61,655 nucleotides of DNA from Bacillus sp. Xin1 (GCF_013314535.1 NZ_JABUAE010000028.1:1-61655); one strand, 5' to 3'. Numbered from the stretch's first letter, positions 1-9,057 are shown. The notes: generated by a model not told the origin, from the letters alone. Program-made: numbers and translations.

Positions 1-1
1 A

Positions 2-45
2 AAAAAAGACATCATCTTTCAATATGAAAGATGATGTCTTTTTTA
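2..45. terminator. Bidirectional hairpin terminator
   Basis: A 13-bp perfect stem (GACATCATCTTTC with its complement) encloses a 5-nt loop. An A-run precedes it and a T-run follows, so it could end transcription from both sides. It probably ends a gene lying left of the window. Confidence 0.8.
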
Positions 46-135
46 TTGTTATAAAACATATATAATGTTGAAACGGTTATGTATATTTTAAAAATACATA
101 CACTTTTCAATTCATCAGTTAGGAAGTGATTGGTG

Positions 136-1512
136 ATGAGCAATCCGTGGATTAGTATTAAAGTGGCGGATGAACTTTTTTCTAAACATAAAAAAACTTT
201 AAAGAGCAAGAAAAAACATAAATTGATTGAAGAAAATGTGAAAGAGGATCTAACGATAAAAGAGCATATGGAAGCAGACAAATTAATTGAAGAGGGGATG
301 AAAGAGGAAAAATTATCTGAAGAGCATAAGGAAGTAAATAAATCTCCAAATGAATTAAAAATAGGAAGTGCAGGACGTTCCATAACCGTGAAAAAAACGT
401 TTTCTACTGATGCTGAAGTATCTAATTTTTTAAATCTACCTACTATTACTACCAATCCGTGGATTAGTAATAAAATGGAGGATAAACTTTTTACTAAACA
501 CAAAAAAACTCTAAAGAAAAAGGAAGCAGATAAATCGATTGAAGAGAGCGTAGAAGAGGAGAAATCAGCGGAAAGGGGTAAGGAAGCAGATAAATCGATT
601 GAAGAGAGCGTAGAAGAGGAGAAATCAGCGGAAAGGGGTAAGGAAGCAGATAAATCGATTGAAGAGAGCGTAGAAGGGGAGAAATCAGCGGAAGGAGACA
701 AGGAAGCAGATGAACCGATTGAACAGAGCGTAGAAGAGGAGAAATCGGCGGAAGAGAAAAAGGAAGCGGATAACTCTGCCTCTGAATTGAAAAATGGAAG
801 TGCAGCACGTTCTATAATTGTAAAAACCCCATTTTCTACTGTTGCTGAAGTATCTGATTTTTTAAACCTACCTATTTTAAGTAGTAAAGATGAAGAAGTA
901 TTTATATTTCAAAATGAAACGGAGAAAATGCTTAATGAATTAGAGGCAAAGATGTTAGCTACAGTACATCATTATCATGAAGAGCCATATTGTTATTTCA
1001 TTTCTTCAAAGCTTTTTGAAAATAGGGTGCTTTTAGAAGTTATAAACTTGGAAGATATAAGCGATTTTGGGGATAGTTATATAAAACAATCATTTTGGAC
1101 TCCTATGCACAACATGGTATCAAAAGAGAAAAAAGATAGCATATCTAATAATTATATAACGACGAGACTGCCGATAGAAATAGGAAAGTATAAAACTGAG
1201 ATTGGTTTGAAAGAAAAAGTGATATTTCAAGAAAAAGTCACAGGAATTAAAGGGATTTCGCAGGAGGTTATTTTGACGGATAGTAAACTTTTTTCACCAG
1301 AAGCTAAAAATGTAAAGCAGAATCCTGTAACAGTTGAAAAAGGCATTTTACTTGTGGATGGTTATATTTTGCAGCGTATTGAGTATATCGTAGCATGCTC
1401 AAATGAGAAAAGTATGTCTCAAAAAAAAGTGTATCAGTTAATGCAAAACATGATCTTAGAGTTAGTCGTTCAAATATTACAAGAACAAGAAGTACAAATA
1501 GAAATTATATAG
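136..1512 (+). CDS. Repeat-containing hydrophilic protein, probably spore-associated; function unknown
   Basis: I do not recognise a named family. The protein of about 458 aa has two diverged copies of one module. Each begins with NPWIS followed by a KHKKTLK stretch, passes through a Lys/Glu-rich linker, and ends with an FST..EVS.FLNLP segment. The second linker is expanded by four near-identical 20-residue units (EADKSIEESVEEEKSAE type). The C-terminal 200 residues are not repetitive and end in a beta-rich domain with a terminal helix. There is no signal peptide or membrane segment. ATG at 136 is preferred because AGGAAG lies 9 nt upstream; TTG 130 and GTG 133 are in frame. The composition resembles cereus-group coat or exosporium proteins, but that role is inference. 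Confidence 0.7.
   Translation: MSNPWISIKVADELFSKHKKTLKSKKKHKLIEENVKEDLTIKEHMEADKLIEEGMKEEKLSEEHKEVNKSPNELKIGSAGRSITVKKTFSTDAEVSNFLNLPTITTNPWISNKMEDKLFTKHKKTLKKKEADKSIEESVEEEKSAERGKEADKSIEESVEEEKSAERGKEADKSIEESVEGEKSAEGDKEADEPIEQSVEEEKSAEEKKEADNSASELKNGSAARSIIVKTPFSTVAEVSDFLNLPILSSKDEEVFIFQNETEKMLNELEAKMLATVHHYHEEPYCYFISSKLFENRVLLEVINLEDISDFGDSYIKQSFWTPMHNMVSKEKKDSISNNYITTRLPIEIGKYKTEIGLKEKVIFQEKVTGIKGISQEVILTDSKLFSPEAKNVKQNPVTVEKGILLVDGYILQRIEYIVACSNEKSMSQKKVYQLMQNMILELVVQILQEQEVQIEII
520..771 (+). repeat. 60-bp coding tandem repeat (VNTR), about four copies
   Basis: The 60-bp blocks at 541-600 and 601-660 are identical. The blocks at 661-720 and 721-771 are diverged copies. The period is a multiple of three, so copy changes keep the reading frame and alter only the Lys/Glu-rich linker. 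Confidence 0.95.
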
Positions 1513-1600
1513 TCACTATTGCCATAGTGGATATGAAACATTTTTCTTGACTTTTTATATACAGGCAAGGAAAATGATGAAAAAGGAAGGAGGGGTGATA

Positions 1601-1912
1601 ATGGAAGAGTACGTATTGGATCTTTATAATGTATTATATACAACAGGGTGGCAAGATATTGTTTCATTTCTTGGGATTTTATTTTGTTTAAAAATTGTAA
1701 TTGTATACATGGAAGAGCAAGGTATGTTCTATTCCTTCTCATCTCTGTCCGATTTAGAGCGGGAACCGTTGCTCAGCTATGCCAATAATAAACGGATGGA
1801 ACTTCCGTTTATTACATTCTTTATGATTCGGTTTATAACAGCAATTGTGAAGAGAAAGGAAGCGGAAGAAGGAGATTGCGATCTGACTTGTAATGCAGCG
1901 TATTGTTTATAA
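1601..1912 (+). CDS. Small membrane-associated protein of unknown function (103 aa)
   Basis: ATG at 1601 follows a strong GGAAGGAGGGG site, so it is preferred over the longer frame opening at 1547. One hydrophobic segment (about residues 20-36) lies near the N terminus. A second moderately hydrophobic stretch follows, then a charged tail ending in a Cys-containing sequence (CDLTCNAAYCL). No known domain is recognised. A 38-aa membrane peptide gene follows after 24 nt, so the two are probably co-transcribed and end at the terminator near 2085-2123. Confidence 0.6.
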   Translation: MEEYVLDLYNVLYTTGWQDIVSFLGILFCLKIVIVYMEEQGMFYSFSSLSDLEREPLLSYANNKRMELPFITFFMIRFITAIVKRKEAEEGDCDLTCNAAYCL

Positions 1913-1936
1913 GCTAAATACAAGGAGGAGAATAAT

Positions 1937-2053
1937 ATGTGGTTTCGATTTCTTATGATCGGTTTCTTTTCACTAACAGCAATCTCATTAATGGGCTATC
2001 AAGTATCAGAGATTTATCAAGCGTATAGTGACATGTTTTTTAACAAAAATTAA
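1937..2053 (+). CDS. Small single-pass membrane peptide (38 aa)
   Basis: ATG at 1937 has AAGGAGGAG about 6 nt upstream. The 38-residue product is MWFRFLMIGFFS... with a hydrophobic N-terminal helix (about residues 2-22) and a short polar tail ending FFNKN. It is the last gene before a hairpin terminator and is likely co-transcribed with the 103-aa gene upstream. Its function is unknown; the good ribosome site and position argue that it is translated. Confidence 0.55.
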   Translation: MWFRFLMIGFFSLTAISLMGYQVSEIYQAYSDMFFNKN

Positions 2054-2082
2054 ACGAATTGCTATTTAAATAATAAAGCGAT

Positions 2083-2123
2083 AAAATCCTTCTTAAGAAG
2101 TACGATTAAGAAGGATTTTTTCT
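2083..2123 (+). terminator. Rho-independent terminator
   Basis: The stem AAATCCTTCTTA pairs with TAAGAAGGATTT around a short loop. A T-run follows. Confidence 0.85.
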
Positions 2124-2223
2124 TTGTTTAACTTGACGGTGTCAAAGTATTGTCACATTTGCACTGTGAATAATATGTTAAAATAGTGAGGTTAACTATA
2201 CATATGTAGAAGAGGAAAAGGGA

Positions 2224-2775
2224 GTGAACAATTTGACGGATCGATTAAATAATCAGAAGAGCTATGCTCCTATTGTGATAACGCTTTCTGTGATCGTCAA
2301 TGCGATTATTTTATTTTTGTTTTTTGGACCTGTTGGGTACAAGGGAGAAGTACATTTTGATGTAACAATATTGCCGATGTTAAATGCAATTTTTAACAGT
2401 TTTACATTTGTTTTTTTATTGGCAGCATTATTTTCTATTATTAAAAAGAATGTAAAGATGCACCGAGGTTTTATCCTTGCGGCATTTACAACAACATTGC
2501 TATTTTGTGTTTCCTATTTAACGTATCATTACTTGGCACCAGCGACGCATTTCGGTGGAGAAGGGGTAATTAAATATGTGTACTTCATTATTTTAATTAC
2601 GCATATTTTCCTTGCAGCAATTATTGTACCACTTGCATTATTCGCACTTGTATATGGTTTTACAAATCAATTGACTCGTCACCGTAAGATTGTACGTTGG
2701 ACGATGCCAATTTGGTTATATGTAAGCCTTTCAGGTGTTATCGTTTATTTAATGATTTCGCCGTATTATCAATAA
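2224..2775 (+). CDS. ctaM: DUF420 membrane protein, cytochrome c oxidase biogenesis factor CtaM/YozB
   Basis: This 183-aa integral membrane protein has five or so hydrophobic helices. His residues lie between helices (TYHY, THFGG, THIF, RHRK), as in the DUF420 family. The B. subtilis member YozB (CtaM) is needed to mature aa3/caa3-type terminal oxidases in the plasma membrane, and the same role is inferred here. GTG 2224 follows AGAGGAAAAGG. TTG 2233 is a possible alternative start with GGAG upstream. The gene is monocistronic between two terminators. Confidence 0.8.
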   Translation: MNNLTDRLNNQKSYAPIVITLSVIVNAIILFLFFGPVGYKGEVHFDVTILPMLNAIFNSFTFVFLLAALFSIIKKNVKMHRGFILAAFTTTLLFCVSYLTYHYLAPATHFGGEGVIKYVYFIILITHIFLAAIIVPLALFALVYGFTNQLTRHRKIVRWTMPIWLYVSLSGVIVYLMISPYYQ

Positions 2776-2780
2776 AATGA

Positions 2781-2808
2781 TCCTAGCCTTTTTGGCTAGG
2801 ATTTTTTT
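2781..2808 (+). terminator. Terminator of the DUF420 gene
   Basis: TCCTAGCC and GGCTAGGA form an 8-bp stem followed by seven T residues. Confidence 0.9.
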
Positions 2809-2894
2809 GTTAAGGCAAATATTTTTGTGAAATGAAAAAAATATGTTATACAAAAGTATAGTAACTTTTATAGTGGAAGGATGGATAGGGAATT

Positions 2895-4058
2895 ATGCAA
2901 AATTTTGTGTTTCGTAATCCGACAAAGCTTATTTTTGGCCAAGGACAATTAGAGCAATTAAAGACGGAGATCCCCCAGTATGGTAAAAAGGTTCTTCTCG
3001 TATATGGTGGGGGGAGTATTAAACGAAATGGTATATATGATAATGTAATCGCTATCTTAAAAGAAATTGATGCAGAAATTTTTGAGTTAACAGGTGTTGA
3101 GCCAAACCCGCGTTTATCTACTGTAAACAAGGGGATTCAAATCTGCAAAGAAAACGATATTCAATTTATTTTAGCTGTCGGTGGTGGAAGTGTTATCGAT
3201 TGTACGAAAGCAATTGCTGCCGGTAGTAAATACGATGGTGATGTATGGGATATTGTGACAAAGAAAGCATTTGCAAATGAAGCTTTACCATTTGGTACAG
3301 TACTAACTCTTGCAGCAACAGGTTCTGAGATGAATGCAGGTTCTGTTATTACAAATTGGGAAACGAATGAAAAGTATGGATGGGGTAGTCCTGTTACTTT
3401 CCCACAGTTTTCTATTTTAGATCCGACTCATACAGCTTCTGTTCCGCGAAACCAAACGATCTACGGTATGGTTGATATTATGTCGCATGTGTTAGAACAA
3501 TACTTTCATCAAGGTATAAATACAGAACTACAAGACCGTTACTGTGAATCTATTTTAAAAACGGTAATTGAAACAGCTCCAAAACTTTTAAATGATTTAG
3601 AAAGCTATGAGCATCGAGAAACGATTTTATATTGCGGGACAATGGCGCTAAATGGTATTTTAGCAATGGGCGTCCGCGGTGATTGGGCAACGCATAATAT
3701 TGAGCACGCTGTTTCAGCTGTGTATGATATTCCGCACGGTGGTGGCTTAGCGATTTTATTCCCGAATTGGATGAAGCATGTTTTAGATGAACGTGTAGAC
3801 CGCTTTAAACAATTTGCGGTGCGTGTATTTCATGTAGAAACAGATGGAAAAACGGATAAGGAAATTGCCTTAGAAGGTATTAAAGCTTTGAGAGACTTTT
3901 GGACATCTATTGAAGCGCCATCCCGTTTAGCTGACTATGAAATTGGAGAAGAGAAAATTGGTGTAATGGCTGAAAAAGCGATGGTATATGGTGAATTCGG
4001 TCATTTTAAGAAATTAAATAAAGAAGATGTAATAGCGATTTATAGAGCCTCATTATAA
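2895..4058 (+). CDS. Iron-containing alcohol dehydrogenase (butanol dehydrogenase, YugJ/YugK type)
   Basis: This 387-aa protein is a group III metal-dependent alcohol dehydrogenase, a cytosolic NAD(P)H enzyme interconverting aldehydes and alcohols. The nucleotide-binding GGGS motif is at residues 38-41 and the GGGSVID motif at about 96-102. The expected metal ligands are present: D194, H198 (DIMSHVLEQ), H267 and H281 (IPHGGG). Length matches YugJ/YugK/BdhA-type enzymes. ATG 2895 lies behind GGAAGGA. The gene stands alone with its own terminator. The physiological substrate cannot be told from sequence. Confidence 0.9.
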   Translation: MQNFVFRNPTKLIFGQGQLEQLKTEIPQYGKKVLLVYGGGSIKRNGIYDNVIAILKEIDAEIFELTGVEPNPRLSTVNKGIQICKENDIQFILAVGGGSVIDCTKAIAAGSKYDGDVWDIVTKKAFANEALPFGTVLTLAATGSEMNAGSVITNWETNEKYGWGSPVTFPQFSILDPTHTASVPRNQTIYGMVDIMSHVLEQYFHQGINTELQDRYCESILKTVIETAPKLLNDLESYEHRETILYCGTMALNGILAMGVRGDWATHNIEHAVSAVYDIPHGGGLAILFPNWMKHVLDERVDRFKQFAVRVFHVETDGKTDKEIALEGIKALRDFWTSIEAPSRLADYEIGEEKIGVMAEKAMVYGEFGHFKKLNKEDVIAIYRASL

Positions 4059-4079
4059 AGAATAAAAGTAATTTAAAAA

Positions 4080-4110
4080 GCCTTCTTGATATGTATCAAG
4101 AAGGCTTTTT
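4080..4110 (+). terminator. Terminator of the alcohol dehydrogenase gene
   Basis: AGCCTTCTTGAT and ATCAAGAAGGCT form a 12-bp stem with a T-tail. Confidence 0.9.
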
Positions 4111-4118
4111 GAGTGTTA

Positions 4119-4177
4119 TTGAATGTTTTGTGGTTATATTTGAATGAATTTGGATGTTTTTGATTGATTTTTGGATT
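4119..4177 (+). promoter_or_regulatory. Phased direct repeats, putative FruR operator of the fructose operon
   Basis: Copies of a TTTGRWTG-like octamer start at 4139, 4149, 4159 and 4170, one helical turn (10-11 bp) apart. A further TTGAATG lies at 4119. They overlap the -35 region of the promoter just upstream of fruR. DeoR-family repressors commonly bind short direct repeats, so autoregulation by FruR is inferred. Confidence 0.5.
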
Positions 4178-4192
4178 CTGTTTCATTATACT
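4164..4192 (+). promoter_or_regulatory. SigA-type promoter of fruRKA
   Basis: TTGATT at 4164-4169 and TATACT at 4187-4192 are separated by 17 bp. The -35 hexamer lies inside the phased repeats. Confidence 0.55.
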
Positions 4193-4216
4193 GTAATCAA
4201 AGAAGAGGTGAGTGAT

Positions 4217-4969
4217 ATGTTAACTCCTGAACGTCATCAGCTAATTTTACAGCTTGTGAAAGAGAGAAAAGTAGTAAAATTACAACAATTAACAGAAGAA
4301 ACTGGAAGTTCAGAATCAACGATCCGTCGTGATTTAGCGCAATTAGAAAAAGAGCGTTTATTAAAAAGAGTACATGGCGGTGCTGCTATATTAACTGGAA
4401 AAGGTGAAGAGCCTACAATGGTTGAAAAATCAGCCAAAAACATTCAAGTGAAAAAGAAAATCGCTAAACATGCTGCGTCTTTTGTGGAAAAAGGTGATTG
4501 CGTTTATTTAGATGCAGGAAGTACAACATTTGAAATGATTCCGTATTTAATAGAGAGAGAAGTTACCGTTGTGACAAATGGGCTTATGCATATTGAATCG
4601 CTAGTCGAAAATAATATTCGTGCTTATTTACTTGGCGGGATGATGAAGAGTCGAACAAAAGCATTAATTGGTGCAATGGCACAAGAAAGCATGCAGCAGT
4701 ACCGATTTGATAAGTGTTTCTTAGGGGCGAATGGTGTGCATGAACAGCTAGGATATACAACACCTGACCCGGAAGAAGCGTTGCTGAAAAAAATGGCGTT
4801 AACACTAGCAAATGAAGGCTATTTTTTAATAGATGAAAGCAAATTTTCTGAAGTTGCATTTGCGAAAATTGCAGGTATTGAAGAAGCGACAATTATTACA
4901 AATGTATTAGAAGAAGAGCAAGAAGAATATAAACGAAAAACAAATGTAATTGAGGTTGATAAACGATGA
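4217..4969 (+). CDS. fruR: DeoR-family transcriptional regulator of the fructose operon
   Basis: This 250-aa regulator has an N-terminal DeoR helix-turn-helix (SSESTIRRDLAQLEKE, about residues 30-46). A C-terminal sugar-phosphate sensor domain includes DAGSTT (about 100), a VTNG motif and the DESKF segment (about 205). It is expected to repress fruRKA until fructose-1-phosphate appears. ATG 4217 with AGAGGTGAGTG upstream is preferred; an open frame reaches 4154 but lacks a ribosome site. Its 3' end overlaps fruK by 4 nt (ATGA), indicating translational coupling. Confidence 0.92.
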   Translation: MLTPERHQLILQLVKERKVVKLQQLTEETGSSESTIRRDLAQLEKERLLKRVHGGAAILTGKGEEPTMVEKSAKNIQVKKKIAKHAASFVEKGDCVYLDAGSTTFEMIPYLIEREVTVVTNGLMHIESLVENNIRAYLLGGMMKSRTKALIGAMAQESMQQYRFDKCFLGANGVHEQLGYTTPDPEEALLKKMALTLANEGYFLIDESKFSEVAFAKIAGIEEATIITNVLEEEQEEYKRKTNVIEVDKR

Positions 4970-5877
4970 TTTATACAGTTACTTTAAATCCATCGATTGA
5001 TTATGTGGTTCAAGCAGAGAATTTTACGATTGGAACTGTCAATCGAGCGAAAGAAGATATGAAATTTCCAGGTGGGAAAGGGATTAATGTATCCCGTGTG
5101 CTTCATCGACTTGGAAGAGAGAATACAGCACTTGGTTTTATAGGTGGATTTACAGGTGGATTTATTGAAGATATTTTGAAGGGTGAAGGTGTTAAGACCG
5201 ATTTTGTTCATGTAGATGGAGACTCGCGTATTAACGTAAAAATAAAAGGACATGAAGAAACAGAACTGAACGGGAAAGGACCGGTTATTACAGATGAACA
5301 AATGAGGCAGTTGCTGAAAAAAATGGAGAAGATGCAAGCTGGTGATTATCTTGTATTAGCCGGTAGTATTCCTGCATCGATTCCAAAAACATTTTATGAA
5401 ACAATGGCTAATTTTGGAGCAGAACGTCATATTCAGGTCATTGTTGATGCGAGTGGAAGTGCACTTCAGCATGTAATTCAAAATAAACCATTTTTAATAA
5501 AACCGAATCATCATGAATTTGGAGAATTATTTGCAGAAAAGCTTTCTACAGTAGAAGAAATGGTTCCATATGGCAGAAAGTTAATTGAACAAGGTGTGCA
5601 GAATGTAATTGTTTCTATGGCAGGAGATGGAGCTTTGCTATTTACTAATGAAGGAGTATACGAGGCAACTGTGCCAAACGGAACGGTTATCAACTCTGTT
5701 GGAGCGGGAGATTCTCTTGTTGCAGGTTTTGTAGGGATATATGAAAAAACAAAAGATGTTGAAGAAGCATTTCGTTATGGGGTAGCAACAGGAAGCGCGA
5801 CAGCTTTTTCGGCTGATTTATGTACGAAAGATAAAGTAGAGGAATTATTATCGCAAGTAATGATTACAAAGCGGTAG
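4966..5877 (+). CDS. fruK: 1-phosphofructokinase
   Basis: This 303-aa PfkB-family kinase phosphorylates fructose-1-phosphate to fructose-1,6-bisphosphate in the cytosol. The N-terminal GGKGINVSRVL signature is at about residues 37-47. The C-terminal GAGDS motif contains the catalytic base D249. Length is normal for FruK. It overlaps fruR by 4 nt, and fruA starts 12 nt downstream, so it lies in a tight three-gene operon. The FruA PTS protein supplies its substrate. Confidence 0.95.
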   Translation: MIYTVTLNPSIDYVVQAENFTIGTVNRAKEDMKFPGGKGINVSRVLHRLGRENTALGFIGGFTGGFIEDILKGEGVKTDFVHVDGDSRINVKIKGHEETELNGKGPVITDEQMRQLLKKMEKMQAGDYLVLAGSIPASIPKTFYETMANFGAERHIQVIVDASGSALQHVIQNKPFLIKPNHHEFGELFAEKLSTVEEMVPYGRKLIEQGVQNVIVSMAGDGALLFTNEGVYEATVPNGTVINSVGAGDSLVAGFVGIYEKTKDVEEAFRYGVATGSATAFSADLCTKDKVEELLSQVMITKR

Positions 5878-5889
5878 GGGGAACAGAAT

Positions 5890-7749
5890 ATGAAAATTAC
5901 AGAGCTTTTAAAAAGAGATACAGTTATCATGGATTTGACAGCTTCAGCAAAAGAAGCTGTCATCGATGAATTAGTAGAGAAATTAGAAAAGGCAGGAAGG
6001 TTAAATAACCAAGCGGAATTTAAAGAGGCTATTTTAAAGCGTGAAATGCAGAGTACAACTGGAATTGGCGAAGGAATTGCTATTCCACATGCAAAAACAA
6101 AAGCGGTTAAACAACCAGCTATTTGTTTTGGTCGTAGTGTAAGCGGTGTCAACTATGAATCGCTTGATGGGCAACCAGCTCATTTATTCTTTATGATTGC
6201 GGCGAGTGAAGGGGCGAACAATACGCACTTAGAAACGCTATCTCGCTTATCTACTCTATTAATGGAGGAAGGGTTTCGTAAACAACTGTTAGAAGCAACA
6301 AATGAAGAGGAGCTTCTTCGTTTGTTTGATGAAAAAGAAAATGAAAACGAGCAAACAGATGAACTTAGTGAAGTAACAAAACCTGAAGGAAATGAACCAT
6401 ATGTATTAGCAGTAACGGCTTGTCCGACTGGTATCGCTCACACATATATGGCGGCGGATAGTTTGAAGGCTAAAGCCGCAGAGTTAGGAATTACGATTAA
6501 GGTGGAAACAAACGGATCTACTGGTGTGAAAAATGGTTTAACGAAAGAGGATATCGAGCGTGCAACAGCTATTATCGTTGCGGCAGATAAGCAAGTAGAA
6601 ATGAATCGTTTCTCTGGAAAACACGTGATTCAAGTACCTGTTGCAGATGGTATCCGAAAGTCAGAACAACTTATTCAGCGTGCTGTAGATCGAGATGCTC
6701 CCATTTTTAAAGGTGTAAAAGAAAGTGAAAAAGCAGAGGGAGCAGAGAAAGAAAAAGGATTTGGTATATATAAGCATTTAATGAATGGTGTTAGTAACAT
6801 GCTACCTTTCGTTGTCGGTGGAGGTATTTTAATTGCGCTGGCCTTTTTCTTCGGTGGAATTGATACGAAAGGTCCGATTGCAGAAACGTTAATGTCAATT
6901 GGAGGTAAAGGAGCATTTCAATTCCTTGTTCCGATATTAGCTGGATTTATTGCAAGTTCTATTGCGGATCGACCAGGATTTATGCCTGGTATTGTCGGTG
7001 GATTTTTAGCGGCGCAAGCAAATGCTGGATTTTTAGGTGGATTAATTGCTGGTTTCTTAGCTGGTTATATTGTACTTGGTTTAAAGAAAGTGTTGGCAAG
7101 TTTACCAGCGCAATTAGAAGGGATTAAACCCGTTTTATTATATCCAGTACTAGGTTTGTTACTTACAGGTGTATTAATGTTGAAAGTTGTAAACCCTCCT
7201 GTTGTCGCTTTAAATGAGGCGTTAACGAGTTGGTTAAATGGTTTAGGCGGTGCAAATGCTATATTATTAGGGCTTATTTTAGGTGGCATGATGGCAGTTG
7301 ATATGGGTGGCCCTATTAATAAAGCAGCATTTACATTTGGGATTGCTGCAATTGAGGCTGGAAACTTTGGTGTGCATTCAGCTGTTATGGCTGGTGGAAT
7401 GGTACCACCACTTGCGATTGCTTTTGCAACTACATTTTTCAAATCAAAATTTACAGAAGCAGAGCGTAAATCAGGTATTACAAACTATATTATGGGAGCG
7501 TCATTTATTACAGAAGGAGCAATCCCATTTGCAGCAGCTGATCCAATCCGTGTAATTGTAAGTTGTGTTATCGGTTCGAGTCTTGCTGGTGCGTTATCAA
7601 TGTTGTTTGGAATTACATTGCCAGCCCCGCACGGTGGAATATTTGTTATATTATTAGTGAATAAACCAATTTTATATATTCTTTCTATATTAATAGGTTC
7701 TGTAGTATCAGCTCTTATGTTAGGTGTATGGAAAAAGAAAAATTCATAA
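5890..7749 (+). CDS. fruA: PTS fructose transporter subunit EIIABC
   Basis: This 619-aa fused PTS permease imports and phosphorylates fructose to fructose-1-phosphate. Domain order is EIIA with phospho-His H67 (IPHAKT), EIIB with phospho-Cys C178 (ACPTGIAHTY), then a C-terminal EIIC membrane domain of about eight to ten helices from residue 295. The GGGAxxRD-like membrane motifs and FITEGAIPF are typical of fructose EIIC. AGGGGGAACAG upstream of ATG 5890 is a good ribosome site. It is the last gene of fruRKA, followed by a strong hairpin. Confidence 0.96.
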   Translation: MKITELLKRDTVIMDLTASAKEAVIDELVEKLEKAGRLNNQAEFKEAILKREMQSTTGIGEGIAIPHAKTKAVKQPAICFGRSVSGVNYESLDGQPAHLFFMIAASEGANNTHLETLSRLSTLLMEEGFRKQLLEATNEEELLRLFDEKENENEQTDELSEVTKPEGNEPYVLAVTACPTGIAHTYMAADSLKAKAAELGITIKVETNGSTGVKNGLTKEDIERATAIIVAADKQVEMNRFSGKHVIQVPVADGIRKSEQLIQRAVDRDAPIFKGVKESEKAEGAEKEKGFGIYKHLMNGVSNMLPFVVGGGILIALAFFFGGIDTKGPIAETLMSIGGKGAFQFLVPILAGFIASSIADRPGFMPGIVGGFLAAQANAGFLGGLIAGFLAGYIVLGLKKVLASLPAQLEGIKPVLLYPVLGLLLTGVLMLKVVNPPVVALNEALTSWLNGLGGANAILLGLILGGMMAVDMGGPINKAAFTFGIAAIEAGNFGVHSAVMAGGMVPPLAIAFATTFFKSKFTEAERKSGITNYIMGASFITEGAIPFAAADPIRVIVSCVIGSSLAGALSMLFGITLPAPHGGIFVILLVNKPILYILSILIGSVVSALMLGVWKKKNS

Positions 7750-7799
7750 AAACTAAAAATGACAGCTGCCATACTAGGTAGATGTCATTTTTGGTTTTT
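7749..7799 (+). terminator. Terminator of fruRKA
   Basis: AAACTAAAAATGACA pairs with TGTCATTTTTGGTTT. A short inner stem CTGCC/GGTAG caps the hairpin. Confidence 0.8.
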
Positions 7800-8111
7800 A
7801 GCATACGTTATGTATGTGGTTTATTACATAAAATAACATAACGTAATGAAGAATTGTAATGTTTTGCTGTTTTTTTGTAACAAGATGGTAATACTGTTAC
7901 TTTTATTGCAAAAAAAACATATGTATTTGAAAGGGGAAAATGATAAAAGCTCTTAAAAATACGTATAGAACACTATTTTCTTTTATTCTACTTTATATTA
8001 CAAAGCATTAATGGTTGATTACGAATCGTTTGTAATTGTGTGTTTTTCCTAATTTCGAAAAAAACTGTTGCTATAATGAGGACACGAAAACAAAGCGAAT
8101 GGAGGCTATTC
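7800..8111 (+). promoter_or_regulatory. Long leader/promoter region of the 3D-domain protein gene
   Basis: There is no gene in this 312-bp AT-rich stretch. A good -10 hexamer TATAAT lies at 8072-8077, close to the start codon, with a weak -35. Further upstream, 7876-7892 reads TGTAAC, 5 nt, GGTAAT. That is one mismatch from the WalR consensus TGTWAH-N5-TGTWAH, and a lone TGTAAT lies at 8031. The B. subtilis homologue yocH is WalR-controlled. The half-sites here are imperfect and far from the -10, so control by WalR is only suggested. Confidence 0.4.
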
Positions 8112-8999
8112 ATGAAAAAATTAATTGGTATAGCAGCAGCAGCGGTTTTTGGTCTTGGGATTTTCACTACTTCTGCACAAGCAGAAACTGTTGTAACAAC
8201 AGAGGTATTAAATGTACGCGAGAACCCAACTACTGAATCAAAAATTGTAGGGAAATTATTAAATGGTCATAAATTAGAGGTTACAAATACAGAAAACGGA
8301 TGGTCACAAATCAAATTAAATGGTAAAGACGTATTCGTAAGTGCAGAATTTACAAAAAACATCTATTATGTAACAGCAAACGTATTAAACGTACGTGCTG
8401 AAGCGAACACAAACTCAGAAATTCTTGGTACGCTTAAGAAAGACGATATGATTGAAACAACAAGCCAAGTACAAAATGAGTGGTTGCAATTCGAATATAA
8501 CGGGAAAACGGCTTACGTTCATCTTCCTTATTTAACAGGTACAGCACCTATTATTGAAAAACAAGAAACGCCTGCACCTGCCAAAGCTGAAGCACCTGCC
8601 AAAGCAGAGGCAAAAGCTCCAGCGGCACAAGAAAAACCAGCTGCTAAGCCAGCTACTCAAGTAAAAGCGGCAGAAACAAATGCTCCTTCTGGTGGTCGTG
8701 AACTAACAGTTGTAGCGACAGCATATACAGCTCATCCGAGCGAAAATGGTACATATGGCGGTCGAGTATTAACTGCAATGGGTCACGACCTAACAGCAAA
8801 TCCAAACATGAAGATGATTGCTGTTGACCCGAAAGTGATTCCATTAGGATCAAAAGTATGGGTAGAAGGATATGGAGAAGCAATCGCTGGTGACACTGGC
8901 GGTGCAATTAAAGGTAACCGTATCGACGTTCTAGTTGGCACTGACGCAGTTGCTAACAAATGGGGGCGTAAAACTGTTAAAGTGAAAGTTTTAAAATAA
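8112..8999 (+). CDS. Secreted cell-wall protein with two SH3b domains and a 3D (DPBB) domain, YocH-like
   Basis: This 295-aa exported protein starts with a signal peptide cleaved near AQA-ET (residues 1-24). Two bacterial SH3 repeats (about 25-85 and 88-150) share LNVRENPTT/LNVRAEANT motifs and probably bind peptidoglycan. A Pro/Ala/Lys-rich linker (about 155-195) leads to a C-terminal 3D domain. That domain keeps the conserved Asp residues in VDPKVIPLGS, AGDTGGAIKG and RIDV, the double-psi beta-barrel of YocH and lytic transglycosylases. ATG 8112 has GGAGG upstream; the open frame to 8040 is not needed. It probably hydrolyses or remodels the wall. Confidence 0.85.
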   Translation: MKKLIGIAAAAVFGLGIFTTSAQAETVVTTEVLNVRENPTTESKIVGKLLNGHKLEVTNTENGWSQIKLNGKDVFVSAEFTKNIYYVTANVLNVRAEANTNSEILGTLKKDDMIETTSQVQNEWLQFEYNGKTAYVHLPYLTGTAPIIEKQETPAPAKAEAPAKAEAKAPAAQEKPAAKPATQVKAAETNAPSGGRELTVVATAYTAHPSENGTYGGRVLTAMGHDLTANPNMKMIAVDPKVIPLGSKVWVEGYGEAIAGDTGGAIKGNRIDVLVGTDAVANKWGRKTVKVKVLK

Positions 9000-9057
9000 T
9001 GTTATTGTTGCTAAAAAAATAAATCCAGTTTACAAACGTTGAGTGCTGGTTTTTCAG

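Noticed and set aside
494-808. Minus-strand frame opposite the 60-bp repeats
   Set aside because: A period-driven shadow of the coding repeat; low-complexity Leu/Pro product without a ribosome site.
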